A stretch of 64,000 bases of DNA from Komagataeibacter sp. FXV3. GTDB taxonomy: Bacteria > Pseudomonadota > Alphaproteobacteria > Acetobacterales > Acetobacteraceae. Where the stretch lies: contig NZ_VWPI01000018.1 in assembly GCF_015155755.1 (NCBI RefSeq), forward strand, positions 16,094-80,093, read 5' to 3'. Of this stretch, positions 9,151-18,332 are shown one piece after another (position 1 is the first letter of the stretch; each line of letters starts with the position of its first letter). A model generated the notes under the pieces. The model was not told the origin of the DNA. It searched no databases and saw only the letters and a list, made by a program, of their open reading frames with translations. The position numbers were made by a program, and so were the translations under genes.

Positions 9151-10650
9151 ATGAACAAGAAGAACAGAATTCTCGCTATCGATCAGGGAACGACCTCGAC
9201 CCGCAGCATCGTCTTCGATCGTGACATCAACGCGCTTTCTGTCGCGCGTACCGAATTTGCCCAGCATTACCCCAATCCGGGCTGGGTCGAACACGATCCG
9301 GAGGAAATCTGGTCCAACGTCCTGTCCACCGCGCGTGAAGCCATTGAAAAGGCTGGTGGTCCGGGTACGATCGCGGGGATCGGCATTACCAACCAGCGCG
9401 AAACCGTTGTCGTGTGGGACCGGGAAACGGGAAAGCCCATTCATCGCGCCATTGTCTGGCAGGACCGGCGCACGACGCCTGTCTGCGCGCGCATGCATGA
9501 ACAGGGGCATGAACCGCTTGTGCGCGAACGCACCGGGCTGCTGCTGGATCCCTATTTCTCGGCCACGAAAATCGCGTGGATCCTTGATAATGTCGAAGGT
9601 GCGCGCGTGCAGGCCGAGCAGGGAAAGCTGGCCTGCGGCACGATCGACAGCTTCCTGCTGTGGCGGCTGACGGGTGGGCGGGTGCATGCCACCGATACGA
9701 CCAATGCATCACGCACGCTTCTGTTCAATATCCATAGCTGCGCGTGGGATGATGACCTGCTGGCGCTGTTCAACGTGCCGCGCGCCATCCTGCCCGAAGT
9801 ACGCACCAACAGCGAAATCTTTGGCGAGACCCGGGCCGAGCTGTTTGGCGAACCGTTGAAGGTCGCGGGCATGGCGGGTGACCAGAATGCCGCCATGGTG
9901 GGGCAGGCCTGCTTCAGGCCCGGCACGGCCAAGGCGACATATGGCACGGGCTGTTTCGCGCTGCTCAATACCGGGACCACGCCGGTCCAGTCCGAAAACC
10001 GCATGCTGACCACCATCGCCTACCGCATCGGTGCCGAGACGACATATGCGCTGGAAGGGTCGATTTTCGTGGCCGGCGCCGCCATCCGCTGGCTGCGTGA
10101 CGGGCTTGGCCTAATTACCCATGCATCCCAGACCGATGACATGGCGACCCGCGTGCCGCACAGCCATGGCGTCTATATGGTGCCCGGTTTTGTCGGCCTT
10201 GGCGCGCCGCACTGGGACCCGGATGCCCGTGGCCTGATCTGCGGGCTGACGCTGGATGCAACGGCGGCCCATATCGCCCGCGCGGCGCTGGAATCGGTGG
10301 CGTATCAGACGCTTGATCTCATGGATGCCATGCATGAGGATGGTGGCGAGGAACTGAGCGCACTGCGTGTTGATGGCGGGATGTCGGTCAATGACTGGTT
10401 CTGCCAGTTCCTTGCCGATATGCTGCGCACGCCGGTGGAACGGCCCAAGCAGGTCGAGACGACGGCCCTTGGCGCCGCGTTCCTGGCCGGGCTGGCGACA
10501 GGGGTATGGAGCAGCATTGCGGAAGTCGAGGGCACCTGGAGCCGCGGGCAGCTGTTCCGCCCCACAATGGACAAGGCCCAGCGCGACAGCATGGTGGCAG
10601 GGTGGCATCTGGCGGTGCGCCGCACGCTCAGCGCCACCATTGCTGCGTAA
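9151..10650 (+). CDS. glpK: Glycerol kinase
   Basis: 499 residues, full length for GlpK. It begins with the FGGY-family phosphate-binding segment [16 protein letters not shown] and contains [13 protein letters not shown] and [13 protein letters not shown]. The ATP-binding [10 protein letters not shown] and [12 protein letters not shown] signatures follow, and the C-terminal [17 protein letters not shown] completes the family pattern. A GGAG-type Shine-Dalgarno precedes the ATG. It phosphorylates cytoplasmic glycerol to glycerol-3-phosphate, the GlpD substrate and the likely GlpR inducer. It lies 69 bp after glpD. Confidence 0.97.
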   Translation: MNKKNRILAIDQGTTSTRSIVFDRDINALSVARTEFAQHYPNPGWVEHDPEEIWSNVLSTAREAIEKAGGPGTIAGIGITNQRETVVVWDRETGKPIHRAIVWQDRRTTPVCARMHEQGHEPLVRERTGLLLDPYFSATKIAWILDNVEGARVQAEQGKLACGTIDSFLLWRLTGGRVHATDTTNASRTLLFNIHSCAWDDDLLALFNVPRAILPEVRTNSEIFGETRAELFGEPLKVAGMAGDQNAAMVGQACFRPGTAKATYGTGCFALLNTGTTPVQSENRMLTTIAYRIGAETTYALEGSIFVAGAAIRWLRDGLGLITHASQTDDMATRVPHSHGVYMVPGFVGLGAPHWDPDARGLICGLTLDATAAHIARAALESVAYQTLDLMDAMHEDGGEELSALRVDGGMSVNDWFCQFLADMLRTPVERPKQVETTALGAAFLAGLATGVWSSIAEVEGTWSRGQLFRPTMDKAQRDSMVAGWHLAVRRTLSATIAA

Positions 10651-10689
10651 CCGACGAATTATAGCAAGAAAACAGGAAAAGAGTGTTTC

Positions 10690-11676
10690 ATGACCTCCAC
10701 CCGGCATAATCCCTATCAGGTTACGGATCGCAACCTTGCGCTTGAACTCGTCCGCGTGACGGAAGCGGCCGCCGTGGCCGCGTCGGCATGGACAGGCCGT
10801 GGCCAGAAGAACGAAGCCGACGGTGCGGCGGTGGAGGCCATGCGTCGTGCGTTCGACACGGTTGCCATCAACGGCACCGTGGTCATTGGCGAAGGCGAGA
10901 TGGATGAAGCCCCGATGCTGTTCATCGGGGAAAACGTGGGTGCGGGCGGCCCCGGCATGGATATTGCCGTGGACCCGCTGGAAGGCACCAACCTGTGCGC
11001 CAAGAACCTGCCCAACGCGCTGACGGTTGTGGCCCTGGCGGAAAGCGGCAACTTCCTGCATGCACCCGACATCTACATGGACAAGATCGTTGTCGGCCCC
11101 TACCTGCCCGAAGGCGTGGTGGACCTGGACAACAGCATCGAGACCAACCTGAAGTCGCTGGCGGCCGCCAAGAAATGCGACGTGTCCGAACTCATGCTGT
11201 GCACGCTGGACCGTGAACGCCATGAGGAACTGATTTCGCGCGCCCGTGCCGTTGGCGCCCGCGTGACGCTGCTCAGTGATGGTGACGTGGCGGCTGCCAT
11301 TGCCGCATGTCTGGATGATAGCGAGATCGACATTTACGTGGGGTCGGGTGGCGCGCCCGAAGGTGTGCTGGCCGCCGCGGCCGTACGCTGTGTGCATGGG
11401 CAGATGCAGGGTCGCCTGCTGTTCGAGGATGACGGGCAGATCGAGCGTGCGCGCAAGATGAACCCCGGCGCCGACCCGTCGCGCAAGCTGGCGCTGGAAG
11501 ACATGGCGCGGGGCGATGTCCTGTTTTCGGCCACTGGCGTTACGGGTGGGGCGCTTCTGCGCGGTATCCGCCGCAGTGGCCTGCGCACGGTCACGCATTC
11601 GCTGGTCATGCGTTCCAAGTCCGGCACCATCCGTTTCGTGGAAGGTCATCACGACTACCAGACCAAGACCTGGTGA
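10690..11676 (+). CDS. glpX: Fructose-1,6-bisphosphatase, class II
   Basis: 328 residues. The metal/phosphate signature of class II FBPases is present: VIGEGEMDEAPMLFIGE, then AVDPLEGTNLCA, then the YVGSGGAPEGVLAA loop near residue 220. It hydrolyses fructose-1,6-bisphosphate to fructose-6-phosphate. It lies 39 bp after glpK and 48 bp before fba. In this arrangement glycerol-derived triose phosphates can be pulled directly to fructose-6-phosphate, supplying gluconeogenesis, the pentose phosphate pathway and polysaccharide precursors. A glpFKX grouping is known from enterobacteria. Confidence 0.95.
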   Translation: MTSTRHNPYQVTDRNLALELVRVTEAAAVAASAWTGRGQKNEADGAAVEAMRRAFDTVAINGTVVIGEGEMDEAPMLFIGENVGAGGPGMDIAVDPLEGTNLCAKNLPNALTVVALAESGNFLHAPDIYMDKIVVGPYLPEGVVDLDNSIETNLKSLAAAKKCDVSELMLCTLDRERHEELISRARAVGARVTLLSDGDVAAAIAACLDDSEIDIYVGSGGAPEGVLAAAAVRCVHGQMQGRLLFEDDGQIERARKMNPGADPSRKLALEDMARGDVLFSATGVTGGALLRGIRRSGLRTVTHSLVMRSKSGTIRFVEGHHDYQTKTW

Positions 11677-11724
11677 ACATTTTATCCGTTGCATAACAAC
11701 AATAACAGGCAATAGAGAAACGAC

Positions 11725-12831
11725 ATGACCGATACAGCGAACGCGGTTTCCCACCGTCTGGGTCTGAAGCCCGGTGTGGTGACGGGTGCTGATTACCGCC
11801 GCCTGGTTGAAACCTGCCGGGACGAAGGCTACGCCCTGCCTGCGGTGAACGTCGTGGGCACGGACAGCATCAACGCCGTGCTGGAAGCCGCCGCCCGCAA
11901 CCGTGCCGATGTCATCATCCAGCTATCGAATGGGGGCGCGCGTTTTTACGCGGGCGAAGGCATGAAGGACGCGGATCAGGCTCGCGTGCTGGGTGCCGTG
12001 GCCGCGGCGCGTCATGTCCATACGGTGGCGGCCGCCTATGGCGTGTGCGTGATCCTGCATACCGACCATGCCGACCGCAAGCTGCTGCCGTGGATTTCCG
12101 GCCTGATCGATGCGAGCGAGGAAGCGGTGAAGGAAACCGGCCGGCCGCTGTTCTCCTCGCACATGATTGACCTTTCGGCGGAACCGCTGGAGGACAATAT
12201 CGCCGAATGCGCCACCTTCCTGCGCCGCATGGCCCCGTTGGGCATCGGTCTTGAAATCGAGCTTGGCGTGACGGGTGGCGAGGAAGATGGCGTAGGCCAT
12301 GACCTCGATGACGGCGCGGACAACGCCCATCTCTATACCCAGCCCGAAGACGTGCTGAAGGCGTATGAAGCGCTGTCCCCGCTCGGGTTCGTGACCATTG
12401 CCGCGTCGTTCGGCAATGTGCATGGCGTCTACGCGCCCGGTAATGTCAGGCTGCGGCCCGAAATCCTGCGCAATTCGCAGGCGGCGGTGGCAAAGGTTAC
12501 GGGGCGGGGTGAAAAGCCGCTGGCGCTGGTATTCCATGGTGGTTCGGGGTCCGAACAGTCCAAGATTACCGAAGCCGTGTCCTATGGCGTGTTCAAGATG
12601 AATATCGATACCGATATCCAGTTTGCATTCGCCAGCAGCATTGGCCGCTACGTGCATGAACATGCCGAAGCCTTCAGCCACCAGATCGCACCCGGCACCG
12701 GCAAGCCGACCAAGAAACTGTATGACCCGCGCAAGTGGCTGCGGGTTGGCGAACAGGGGATCGTGGACCGTCTGGAACAGTCCTTTGCCGATCTGGGGGC
12801 CACCGGGCGCACGGTTGCGCGCGCGATCTAG
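11725..12831 (+). CDS. fba: Fructose-bisphosphate aldolase, class II (FbaA type)
   Basis: 368 residues, the size of the E. coli FbaA-type (class IIA) enzyme. The zinc ligands appear in ILHTDHAD near residue 112, in the Glu-rich GLEIELGVTGGEEDGVGHD, and in the later ASFGNVHGVYAPG and LVFHGGSGS segments. It condenses dihydroxyacetone phosphate with glyceraldehyde-3-phosphate (or the reverse). With glpX just upstream it completes the route from glycerol to fructose-6-phosphate. It is co-oriented with glpK, glpX and glpR. Confidence 0.96.
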   Translation: MTDTANAVSHRLGLKPGVVTGADYRRLVETCRDEGYALPAVNVVGTDSINAVLEAAARNRADVIIQLSNGGARFYAGEGMKDADQARVLGAVAAARHVHTVAAAYGVCVILHTDHADRKLLPWISGLIDASEEAVKETGRPLFSSHMIDLSAEPLEDNIAECATFLRRMAPLGIGLEIELGVTGGEEDGVGHDLDDGADNAHLYTQPEDVLKAYEALSPLGFVTIAASFGNVHGVYAPGNVRLRPEILRNSQAAVAKVTGRGEKPLALVFHGGSGSEQSKITEAVSYGVFKMNIDTDIQFAFASSIGRYVHEHAEAFSHQIAPGTGKPTKKLYDPRKWLRVGEQGIVDRLEQSFADLGATGRTVARAI

Positions 12832-12863
12832 GTTTTGGATGACGCAGTGGAGTAACAGGCAAC

Positions 12864-13622
12864 GTGTCAGCTGAAGAACGCCACCATGAAATTATCACAC
12901 TGGTGCGCACCCAGGGTTACGTCTCGAACGAGGAACTGGCCCAGAGGCTGAATGTTGCAGTCCAGACCATCCGCCGTGATGTCAACCTGCTGGCCCGGCG
13001 CGGGCTGGTGGCGCGGCATCATGGCGGGGCGGGGCTGGCCTCGTCGGTCGAGAATATTGCCTATTCCGAACGCCAGGTGCTCAACCGCCGCGCCAAGGAG
13101 GCCATCGGCCACCTTGCCGCCCGGCAGATACCCGACAATTCATCCCTGTTTGTCAGTATCGGCACCACCACGGAAGCCTTTGCCAAGGCATTGCGGCGGC
13201 ACAAGGCGCTACGTGTCATTACCAACAACCTGCATGTCGCAACCCCCCTGTCCGCGCAGACGGATTTCCAAGTGATCGTGACGGGGGGACTGGTGCGGTT
13301 TTATGACGGCGGGATTACCGGTTCCGCCGCCAGCACCTTTATTGAACAGTACCGTACCGACTTCGCGGTAATCGGCATAAGCGGGATCGAGGAAGATGGT
13401 ACGCTGCTGGATTTCGATGCAGATGAAATCAGCGTGGCGCAGGCCATGATGCGCAATGCCCGGCGTGTCTACCTGCTGGCGGACCAGACCAAGTTTGGCC
13501 GCAGGCCCATGGGACGGCTGGGACACCTGTCGCATGTCCATGGTTTCTTTACCGACCGGCAACCATCCGAACGCATATGCGCGCTGCTGCGCGAACATGA
13601 CGTGGAACTGCATATCGCCTGA
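12864..13622 (+). CDS. glpR: DeoR-family glycerol-3-phosphate regulon repressor
   Basis: 252 residues from a GTG start at 12864. The DeoR helix-turn-helix is RHHEIITLVRTQGYVSNEEL, then NVAVQTIRRDVNLLARRGLV, followed by the RHHGGAGL wing. The sensor domain carries SIGTTTEAFAK and DFAVIGISGIEEDGTLLDFD, the phosphosugar-binding fold of GlpR. It is the last gene of the glycerol run, 32 bp after fba, and the two upstream palindromes match the classical GlpR site. It should repress the regulon in the absence of glycerol-3-phosphate, probably including its own operon. Confidence 0.93.
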   Translation: MSAEERHHEIITLVRTQGYVSNEELAQRLNVAVQTIRRDVNLLARRGLVARHHGGAGLASSVENIAYSERQVLNRRAKEAIGHLAARQIPDNSSLFVSIGTTTEAFAKALRRHKALRVITNNLHVATPLSAQTDFQVIVTGGLVRFYDGGITGSAASTFIEQYRTDFAVIGISGIEEDGTLLDFDADEISVAQAMMRNARRVYLLADQTKFGRRPMGRLGHLSHVHGFFTDRQPSERICALLREHDVELHIA

Positions 13623-13655
13623 TGGACGGGGGCGGGCGTGACCGCCCCCGTCCAT
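13622..13655. terminator. Bidirectional hairpin between glpR and the SDR gene
   Basis: A perfect 14-bp stem (ATGGACGGGGGCGG with its complement CCGCCCCCGTCCAT) and a 6-nt loop occupy almost all of the 37 bp between the two convergent stop codons. It has no U-run but is very GC-rich and symmetric, so it can act on both strands. Confidence 0.7.
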
Positions 13656-13659
13656 GGCG

Positions 13660-14421
13660 TTACTGCGCCAGATACCCGCCATCAACCGGCAGGACCGCGC
13701 CAGTGATGAATGACGCGTCATCGGATGCCAGGAACAGGATCGCGCTGGCGATTTCCGCAGGCTTGCCCATGCGTCCCATCGGGTGCATCTCGACCACCTT
13801 GCGGATGGCGTCCGCATCCATTTTAGCCACTGCCGGGGTATCGATCGTGCCGGGTGCCACGGCATTGACACGTACGCCCTTGTCCGCAAGGTCGATGGCG
13901 AGATGCTTGGTAATGCCCGATGCCACGAACTTGGCCGGTCCATAGACCGCCTGTCCTTTCTGCCCGGCAAAGGCGGAAATGGAGGACAGGCAGACAATCG
14001 CACCCTGTCCGGCATGCACCATCTCGGCGGCGGCGTACTTGCAGCTCAGGAACATGCCGCGTGCGTCCACCGCCATGGTATGGTCCCACAGATCCGCCGT
14101 GGCGGTGGCCAGGTCGGCTTCAGGAATGACGCCCGCATTGGCGACAAGAATGTCGATCCGGCCGAAATGCTTCATGGTTTCATGGACCACGCGCTTGATA
14201 TCCGCCTCGCTTGTGACATCGGCGGGAACCGAAATCACGGGCACCCCGCTTTTTTCAAACTGGCTGACCAGTTCATCCAGCGCATCGGTATTGAGGTCGG
14301 TCAGCGCCAGTCGCGCGCCCTCTGCCGCGAAGCGTTCGGCCGTGGCCCGACCGATCCCGCTTGCGGCACCGGTAATAAGGGCGACCTTGTCCTGAATGCG
14401 TCCATGTGGGGTGGCGGTCAT
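13660..14421 (-). CDS. Short-chain dehydrogenase/reductase (SDR)
   Basis: 253 residues, classical SDR length. The NAD(P) motif is ALITGAASGIGRATAERF, followed by NAG in ILVANAGVI. The catalytic Ser lies in CLSSISAF and the YxxxK pair is YGPAKFV. An Asp at the end of beta-2 (LALTDLN) favours NAD(H) over NADP(H). A strong Shine-Dalgarno (AGGAGA) precedes the ATG. The substrate cannot be named from sequence; acetic acid bacteria use many such enzymes for polyols, sugars and alcohols. It converges on the glycerol operon, but I see no firm functional link. Confidence 0.88.
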   Translation of the reverse strand: MTATPHGRIQDKVALITGAASGIGRATAERFAAEGARLALTDLNTDALDELVSQFEKSGVPVISVPADVTSEADIKRVVHETMKHFGRIDILVANAGVIPEADLATATADLWDHTMAVDARGMFLSCKYAAAEMVHAGQGAIVCLSSISAFAGQKGQAVYGPAKFVASGITKHLAIDLADKGVRVNAVAPGTIDTPAVAKMDADAIRKVVEMHPMGRMGKPAEIASAILFLASDDASFITGAVLPVDGGYLAQ

Positions 14422-14829
14422 GGTTTCTCCTGCTGTCCTGTCATTGATTTCAGTATGTTGGCATAGCTGTTGCGTCTGCCGTTATGCGGGCTAACGTCGG
14501 GAATGGATAGATGTTGCCCGTCATGTTCGCTGCTCGGGGCTGCTGCGCGAGGGATGGGGGTGAGGGGATCTATGACGCCCCGATGCAATAGATCGGGTTC
14601 TTTTGATCGCCTGTGCCGATATCCCGTTTTTTCGCGCTCTGGCGCGGAAAATGGGGGGCGTGGATGACAGGTTGTTGCGCCTTCGTACCTAAATCCGTAC
14701 CAGCGCATGTTTCGGGCACGGGCTGGATTGCCTATAATCCCGTCAACGTGGTTTGTATGGCTGTGGCGTATCGGGGTTTTCCATGTGGGGGCCGGAGCGC
14801 CGTGCGAGCGGGTTTGGAGCATTATCGAG
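14422..14829. other. Divergent SDR/ndh upstream region (no gene)
   Basis: A 408-bp space with no convincing coding sequence. It contains a long imperfect hairpin at 14623-14656: CCC, a T-run, CGCGC, loop TCTG, GCGCG, an A-run, GGG. This sits about 170 bp upstream of the ndh start and could be part of its mRNA leader or a terminator. Nothing else was recognised. Confidence 0.5.
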
Positions 14830-16116
14830 ATGGCACAAAAGTTTCGGATCGTTATTGTAGGCGGTGGTGTGGCCGGGCTTGCGCTGGCGACACGGCTGGG
14901 CAATTCGGTCGGACGCGCGGGGCGGGCGGAGATCACATTGGTGGACAAGAGCTTCGCCCATGTGTGGAAGCCGATGCTGCACTGCTTTGCCGCTGGCACG
15001 GCCGCGAATGAAAATGACCGCATAAGCTTCATGTCACAGGCCAGCCGCCATCATTTCGAATTCTGGCCTGGTGAGATCACGGCCCTTGACCGTCAGGCCA
15101 AGACCATTTCGCTGGCCCCCATCAAGGACCCGCTGACCGGTGAGCAGGTGGTGGACGCCCGCACGCTGGATTATGACGCGGTGGTCCTGTCCATCGGCAG
15201 CCGGGCGAATGATTTCGGCACGCCAGGTGTGGCCGAACACTGCATGTTCATCGACAATCTGGTGGATGCGAACGGTTTCAATGACCGCTTTCGCATGGAA
15301 CTGCTGCGGGCGTTTGCCAATCATCAGGAACTGGATATCGCCATTGTCGGCGGTGGCGCCACCGGCACGCAGCTGGCGGCGGAACTGCACAAGGCGCTGG
15401 ATCTGGCATCGCTTTACAGTTTCGGCCAGAAACCGCCCAAGCTGCGCATCACCCTGCTGGAAGCCGGGCCGCGCATCCTGCCGGCATTCCCTGAATCCGT
15501 ATCGGATGCGGCCGTCAAGCAGCTTGAGGCTATCGGTGTCGATGTCCGGGCGGGTGCCATGGTCAGTGGCGCGGATGAAAACGGCTTTATCCTGAAGGAC
15601 GGTAGCCGTGTTCCGGCAACGCTGCGGGTTTGGGCTGCGGGCGTGAAGGCACCGGATGTGACAAAGCAGTTTGGCGGGCTGAAGCTGTCGCGTTCCGGCC
15701 AGCTTGAGGTCAGGCCGACGCTACAGGTCATGGAGGATGACAACATCTTTGCCATGGGCGACTGTGCCTTCATTGCTGAAAAACCCGTCGCCCCGACCGC
15801 GCAGGCCGCCCGCCAGCAGGCGCACCACCTGGCCAAGGCATTGCCTGCATGGATGATGAGCGGCCAGCCGCTGCCCGCCTTCACCTTCCATAACAAGGGG
15901 GCTGTCGTGGCGCTGGGGGACTATAATGGCTGGGGCACGTTCCCCGGCGGTACGGTGTTTGGCGGTGGCTGGCTGCATGGGCTGTCGGCGCGGATGGTAC
16001 ATCTCATGCTGTATCGCCAGCATCAGTTTGAACTGTATGGGCCGGTGCGTGGCACGATTTCGTGCCTTGTGGACTGGCTGGATGTATTCGTGCGCCCTTC
16101 CGTTCGGCTGGACTGA
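14830..16116 (+). CDS. ndh: Type II NADH:quinone oxidoreductase, copy 1
   Basis: 428 residues from the ATG at 14830; the frame is open further upstream but the paralogue starts at the equivalent MAQKF. FAD-binding VIVGGGVAGLALATRLG is at the N-terminus and the NADH-binding fold DIAIVGGGATGTQLAAELH near residue 170. GDCAFIAEKPVAPTAQAARQQ carries the quinone-site AQxARQ signature, and a C-terminal amphipathic/hydrophobic end serves for membrane attachment. It oxidises cytoplasmic NADH without proton pumping, supporting the fast oxidative growth of acetic acid bacteria. A close paralogue lies at 24845-26125. Confidence 0.93.
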   Translation: MAQKFRIVIVGGGVAGLALATRLGNSVGRAGRAEITLVDKSFAHVWKPMLHCFAAGTAANENDRISFMSQASRHHFEFWPGEITALDRQAKTISLAPIKDPLTGEQVVDARTLDYDAVVLSIGSRANDFGTPGVAEHCMFIDNLVDANGFNDRFRMELLRAFANHQELDIAIVGGGATGTQLAAELHKALDLASLYSFGQKPPKLRITLLEAGPRILPAFPESVSDAAVKQLEAIGVDVRAGAMVSGADENGFILKDGSRVPATLRVWAAGVKAPDVTKQFGGLKLSRSGQLEVRPTLQVMEDDNIFAMGDCAFIAEKPVAPTAQAARQQAHHLAKALPAWMMSGQPLPAFTFHNKGAVVALGDYNGWGTFPGGTVFGGGWLHGLSARMVHLMLYRQHQFELYGPVRGTISCLVDWLDVFVRPSVRLD

Positions 16117-16130
16117 TTGAAAATCATGAG

Positions 16131-16181
16131 AAGTTTTTGGCGACGCCTTTTTGAAAAAAAAGGCGGCGCTCAAAAACTTTT
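16131..16181. repeat. Palindromic intergenic repeat, copy 3 (short form)
   Basis: A ~50-bp form of the family: AAGTTTTTGG, the ACGCCTTTTT / AAAAAGGCGG hairpin, then CAAAAACTTTT. The GAAGCTT hairpin is missing. It lies between the convergent ndh and rrf2-type genes. Confidence 0.7.
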
Positions 16182-16201
16182 ATCTTTTAGAAAATAGCAG
16201 T

Positions 16202-16654
16202 TTATATCGAAAAATTGGCTGGACTGCCGGGCGGGCGCTGCAGGCCGCGTGTTTCGGCCTGCCGCACGAAGTCATGCAATGTGACCTTGCTGTATTCGTG
16301 GGTCAGAAGACCTTCCATCTGGTCCAGAAAGGGCCGGACAACCGTATTGAACAGCGTGCCCTGACGTCGTTCGGCCGGGGCGTCGTCATGCATCGTGGCC
16401 CGGTATATATCCGCCAGCAGGATTTCACCTGCCGGATGGCCCAGCCGGTAGCCCCCATGCGGGCCACGCACGCCCTGCAACAGACCGGACCGGGCAAGGG
16501 ATTGTACGATGGGTTCGATCCCACGCCGTGCCAGACCGGAGCGGTCCGCGATATCGATCGTGCTGACCGGCCGACCGGCAATGCTGTAAAACGCCACGTC
16601 CAGCATGATGATCAGGGCAGTGGCGGTCCGGTCACGTACGCTGTGCATGGGCAT
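16202..16654 (-). CDS. Rrf2-family transcriptional regulator, cysteine-free
   Basis: 150 residues. The Rrf2 winged helix-turn-helix is seen in VSTIDIADRSGLARRGIEPI followed by the GVRGPHGGYRLG wing, the family signature. The three cysteines that hold Fe-S clusters in IscR, NsrR and RsrR are absent (no Cys at all), so it must sense something else or use protein contacts, as CymR does. It starts 9 bp after the metI stop and is therefore the last gene of the metQ-metN-metI run, with its own GGGGG Shine-Dalgarno. It is likely a local regulator of methionine/sulfur uptake, which is an inference from operon position. Confidence 0.88.
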   Translation of the reverse strand: MPMHSVRDRTATALIIMLDVAFYSIAGRPVSTIDIADRSGLARRGIEPIVQSLARSGLLQGVRGPHGGYRLGHPAGEILLADIYRATMHDDAPAERRQGTLFNTVVRPFLDQMEGLLTHEYSKVTLHDFVRQAETRGLQRPPGSPANFSI

Positions 16655-16663
16655 GGCCCCCTG

Positions 16664-17317
16664 TCAGGTATGGCGCAGGTGATTGGAAATTGCGTTCCCG
16701 ATAGTTTGTAGCAACGCGACAAAGACAATCAGGACCAGTACCACCAGCGTCATGATTTCCGTATTGAAACGCTGGTAGCCGTAACGGATGGCGACATCAC
16801 CCAGTCCGCCTGCGCCCACCGCCCCGGCCATGGCCGATGCCCCGGTCAGCGTAATCAGGGTAACGGTCAGGCCCGCGACAAGTCCGGGCAGGGCTTCGGG
16901 GATCAGGACATGGCGGACGATCATCCACCGGGTGCCGCCCATGGTCCGTACCGCGTCAACCAGTGCCGGGTCTACTTCGCGCAGCGAGACTTCGGCAATG
17001 CGGGCGAAATACGGTATGGCCGCAAGCGATAGCGGCACGATGGCCGCCGTGGTCCCAAGCGACGTGCCCACGATCATGCGGGTGACGGGAATAAGGATCA
17101 CCAGCAGGATGATGAAGGGAATGGCACGCAGCATGTCAATGACCAGCCCCAGCAGGCGCGCCACGGGCGGGCAGGGCAGCAGGCCGTCCCGGCGGGTGGC
17201 CACCATGACCAGCGCCAGCGGCAGGCCGCCAATTACGGCTACAAGCCCCGATATCAGCACCATCTGCGCTGTTTCCCACGTTGCGCGCAGGATCAGGTCA
17301 AAGATCAGCCGGGACAT
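16664..17317 (-). CDS. metI: D/L-methionine ABC transporter permease
   Basis: 217 residues from the ATG at 17317 (a TTG two codons earlier is also open). About five hydrophobic helices are visible, with the permease EAA loop ALVDAVRTMGGTRWMIVRHV LIPEALPG, as in MetI. The C-terminal half carries the TLITLTGASAMAGAVGAGGLGDVA stretch typical of the family. It overlaps the 3' end of metN by 20 bp, indicating translational coupling. It forms the membrane channel of the methionine importer. Confidence 0.93.
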   Translation of the reverse strand: MSRLIFDLILRATWETAQMVLISGLVAVIGGLPLALVMVATRRDGLLPCPPVARLLGLVIDMLRAIPFIILLVILIPVTRMIVGTSLGTTAAIVPLSLAAIPYFARIAEVSLREVDPALVDAVRTMGGTRWMIVRHVLIPEALPGLVAGLTVTLITLTGASAMAGAVGAGGLGDVAIRYGYQRFNTEIMTLVVLVLIVFVALLQTIGNAISNHLRHT

Positions 17318-18332
17318 AACCAAGAACTTTCAATGAGGGGTCGAGGCCATGGAGGAAATCGCGGATTTCGGCTGGATAATCGCTCAGGCACACAATCATG
17401 TCGGTAAAGGGCTGACCCGCGATTTCGCTGGTCCCACCCGCCAGTATGGTGGCGTCCACCCCGAAACGCCGTCCCAGGGTGGACAGCACTGGTTGCCCTG
17501 CCGCTGCTCCGCCCATGCGCAGGCGTATGACAATGCGCGCGCCGGCGCAGTCTGTATCGGCCAGTCTGGCGCGGATGGCGGGGGGTACCTGCGGCTGTGT
17601 TTCCGACAGGAGCGCCTGTGTCACGGGTGAACGCGCATCCGCGCCCAGAATATCCAGCGTCGGGCCGTTTTCCACCACGCGGCCATGATCCAGGACGACC
17701 AGATGGGTCGCAATCCGGCGGATGACATCCATTTCATGGGTAATCATGATGATGGTCAGGCCCAGTTCGCGGTTGATGCGGGCCAGCAGGTCAAGGATGG
17801 ATGTCGTTGTTTCAGGATCAAGGGCGGATGTCGCTTCATCACACAGCAGTAGGGCAGGTGCGTTGGCCAGTGCACGGGCGATGCCTACGCGCTGTTTCTG
17901 CCCACCCGATAGCTGCGCCGGCCATTTATGGCCATGATCCGACAGCCCGACGAGGGAAAGCAGTTCGGTAATCCGTGCCGCCCGCCGCGCGCGCGGCATG
18001 CCCGCGATTTCAAGCGGCAGGCTGATATTACCCGCCACCGTGCGGGAACCCAGCAGATTGAAATGCTGGAATACAAACCCGATCCTGCGCCGCAGGCCAA
18101 TCAGTTGCGACAGGGGCAGGGTGGTCAGGTCGTGTCCCTCGATCATGATATGACCGGTATCGGGCCGGTCCAGCGCACCAAGGCAGCGCAGCAGGGAACT
18201 CTTGCCCGCGCCCGATCGGCCAATCACGCCCAGTATTTCGCCCTGTGCCACGGTGAAGCTTATGTCATCCAGCGCAAGGTGGCCGCCAAAGCTGCGGCTG
18301 ATATTGCTGACCTGGACCAGTGCTACGTCCAT
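17298..18332 (-). CDS. metN: Methionine ABC transporter ATP-binding protein
   Basis: 344 residues from the ATG at 18332 ([11 protein letters not shown]). Walker A is GRSGAGKSS, the signature [14 protein letters not shown], and Walker [14 protein letters not shown], followed by the [13 protein letters not shown] switch. A C-terminal domain of about 95 residues (from near residue 255) matches the NIL regulatory domain of MetN, which binds methionine and trans-inhibits the importer. The start overlaps the end of metQ by 10 bp and the end overlaps metI, so all three are one transcript. Confidence 0.94.
   Translation of the reverse strand: MDVALVQVSNISRSFGGHLALDDISFTVAQGEILGVIGRSGAGKSSLLRCLGALDRPDTGHIMIEGHDLTTLPLSQLIGLRRRIGFVFQHFNLLGSRTVAGNISLPLEIAGMPRARRAARITELLSLVGLSDHGHKWPAQLSGGQKQRVGIARALANAPALLLCDEATSALDPETTTSILDLLARINRELGLTIIMITHEMDVIRRIATHLVVLDHGRVVENGPTLDILGADARSPVTQALLSETQPQVPPAIRARLADTDCAGARIVIRLRMGGAAAGQPVLSTLGRRFGVDATILAGGTSEIAGQPFTDMIVCLSDYPAEIRDFLHGLDPSLKVLGYVPADL

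Noticed and set aside
10111..11754. 547-codon open frame opposite glpK/glpX
   Set aside because: Crosses two well-supported genes and gives a His/Arg/Gln-rich product without domains.
16202..16654. Possible Fe-S-sensing role (IscR/NsrR-like) for the Rrf2 protein
   Set aside because: The protein has no cysteine residues, so the usual cluster ligands are missing.
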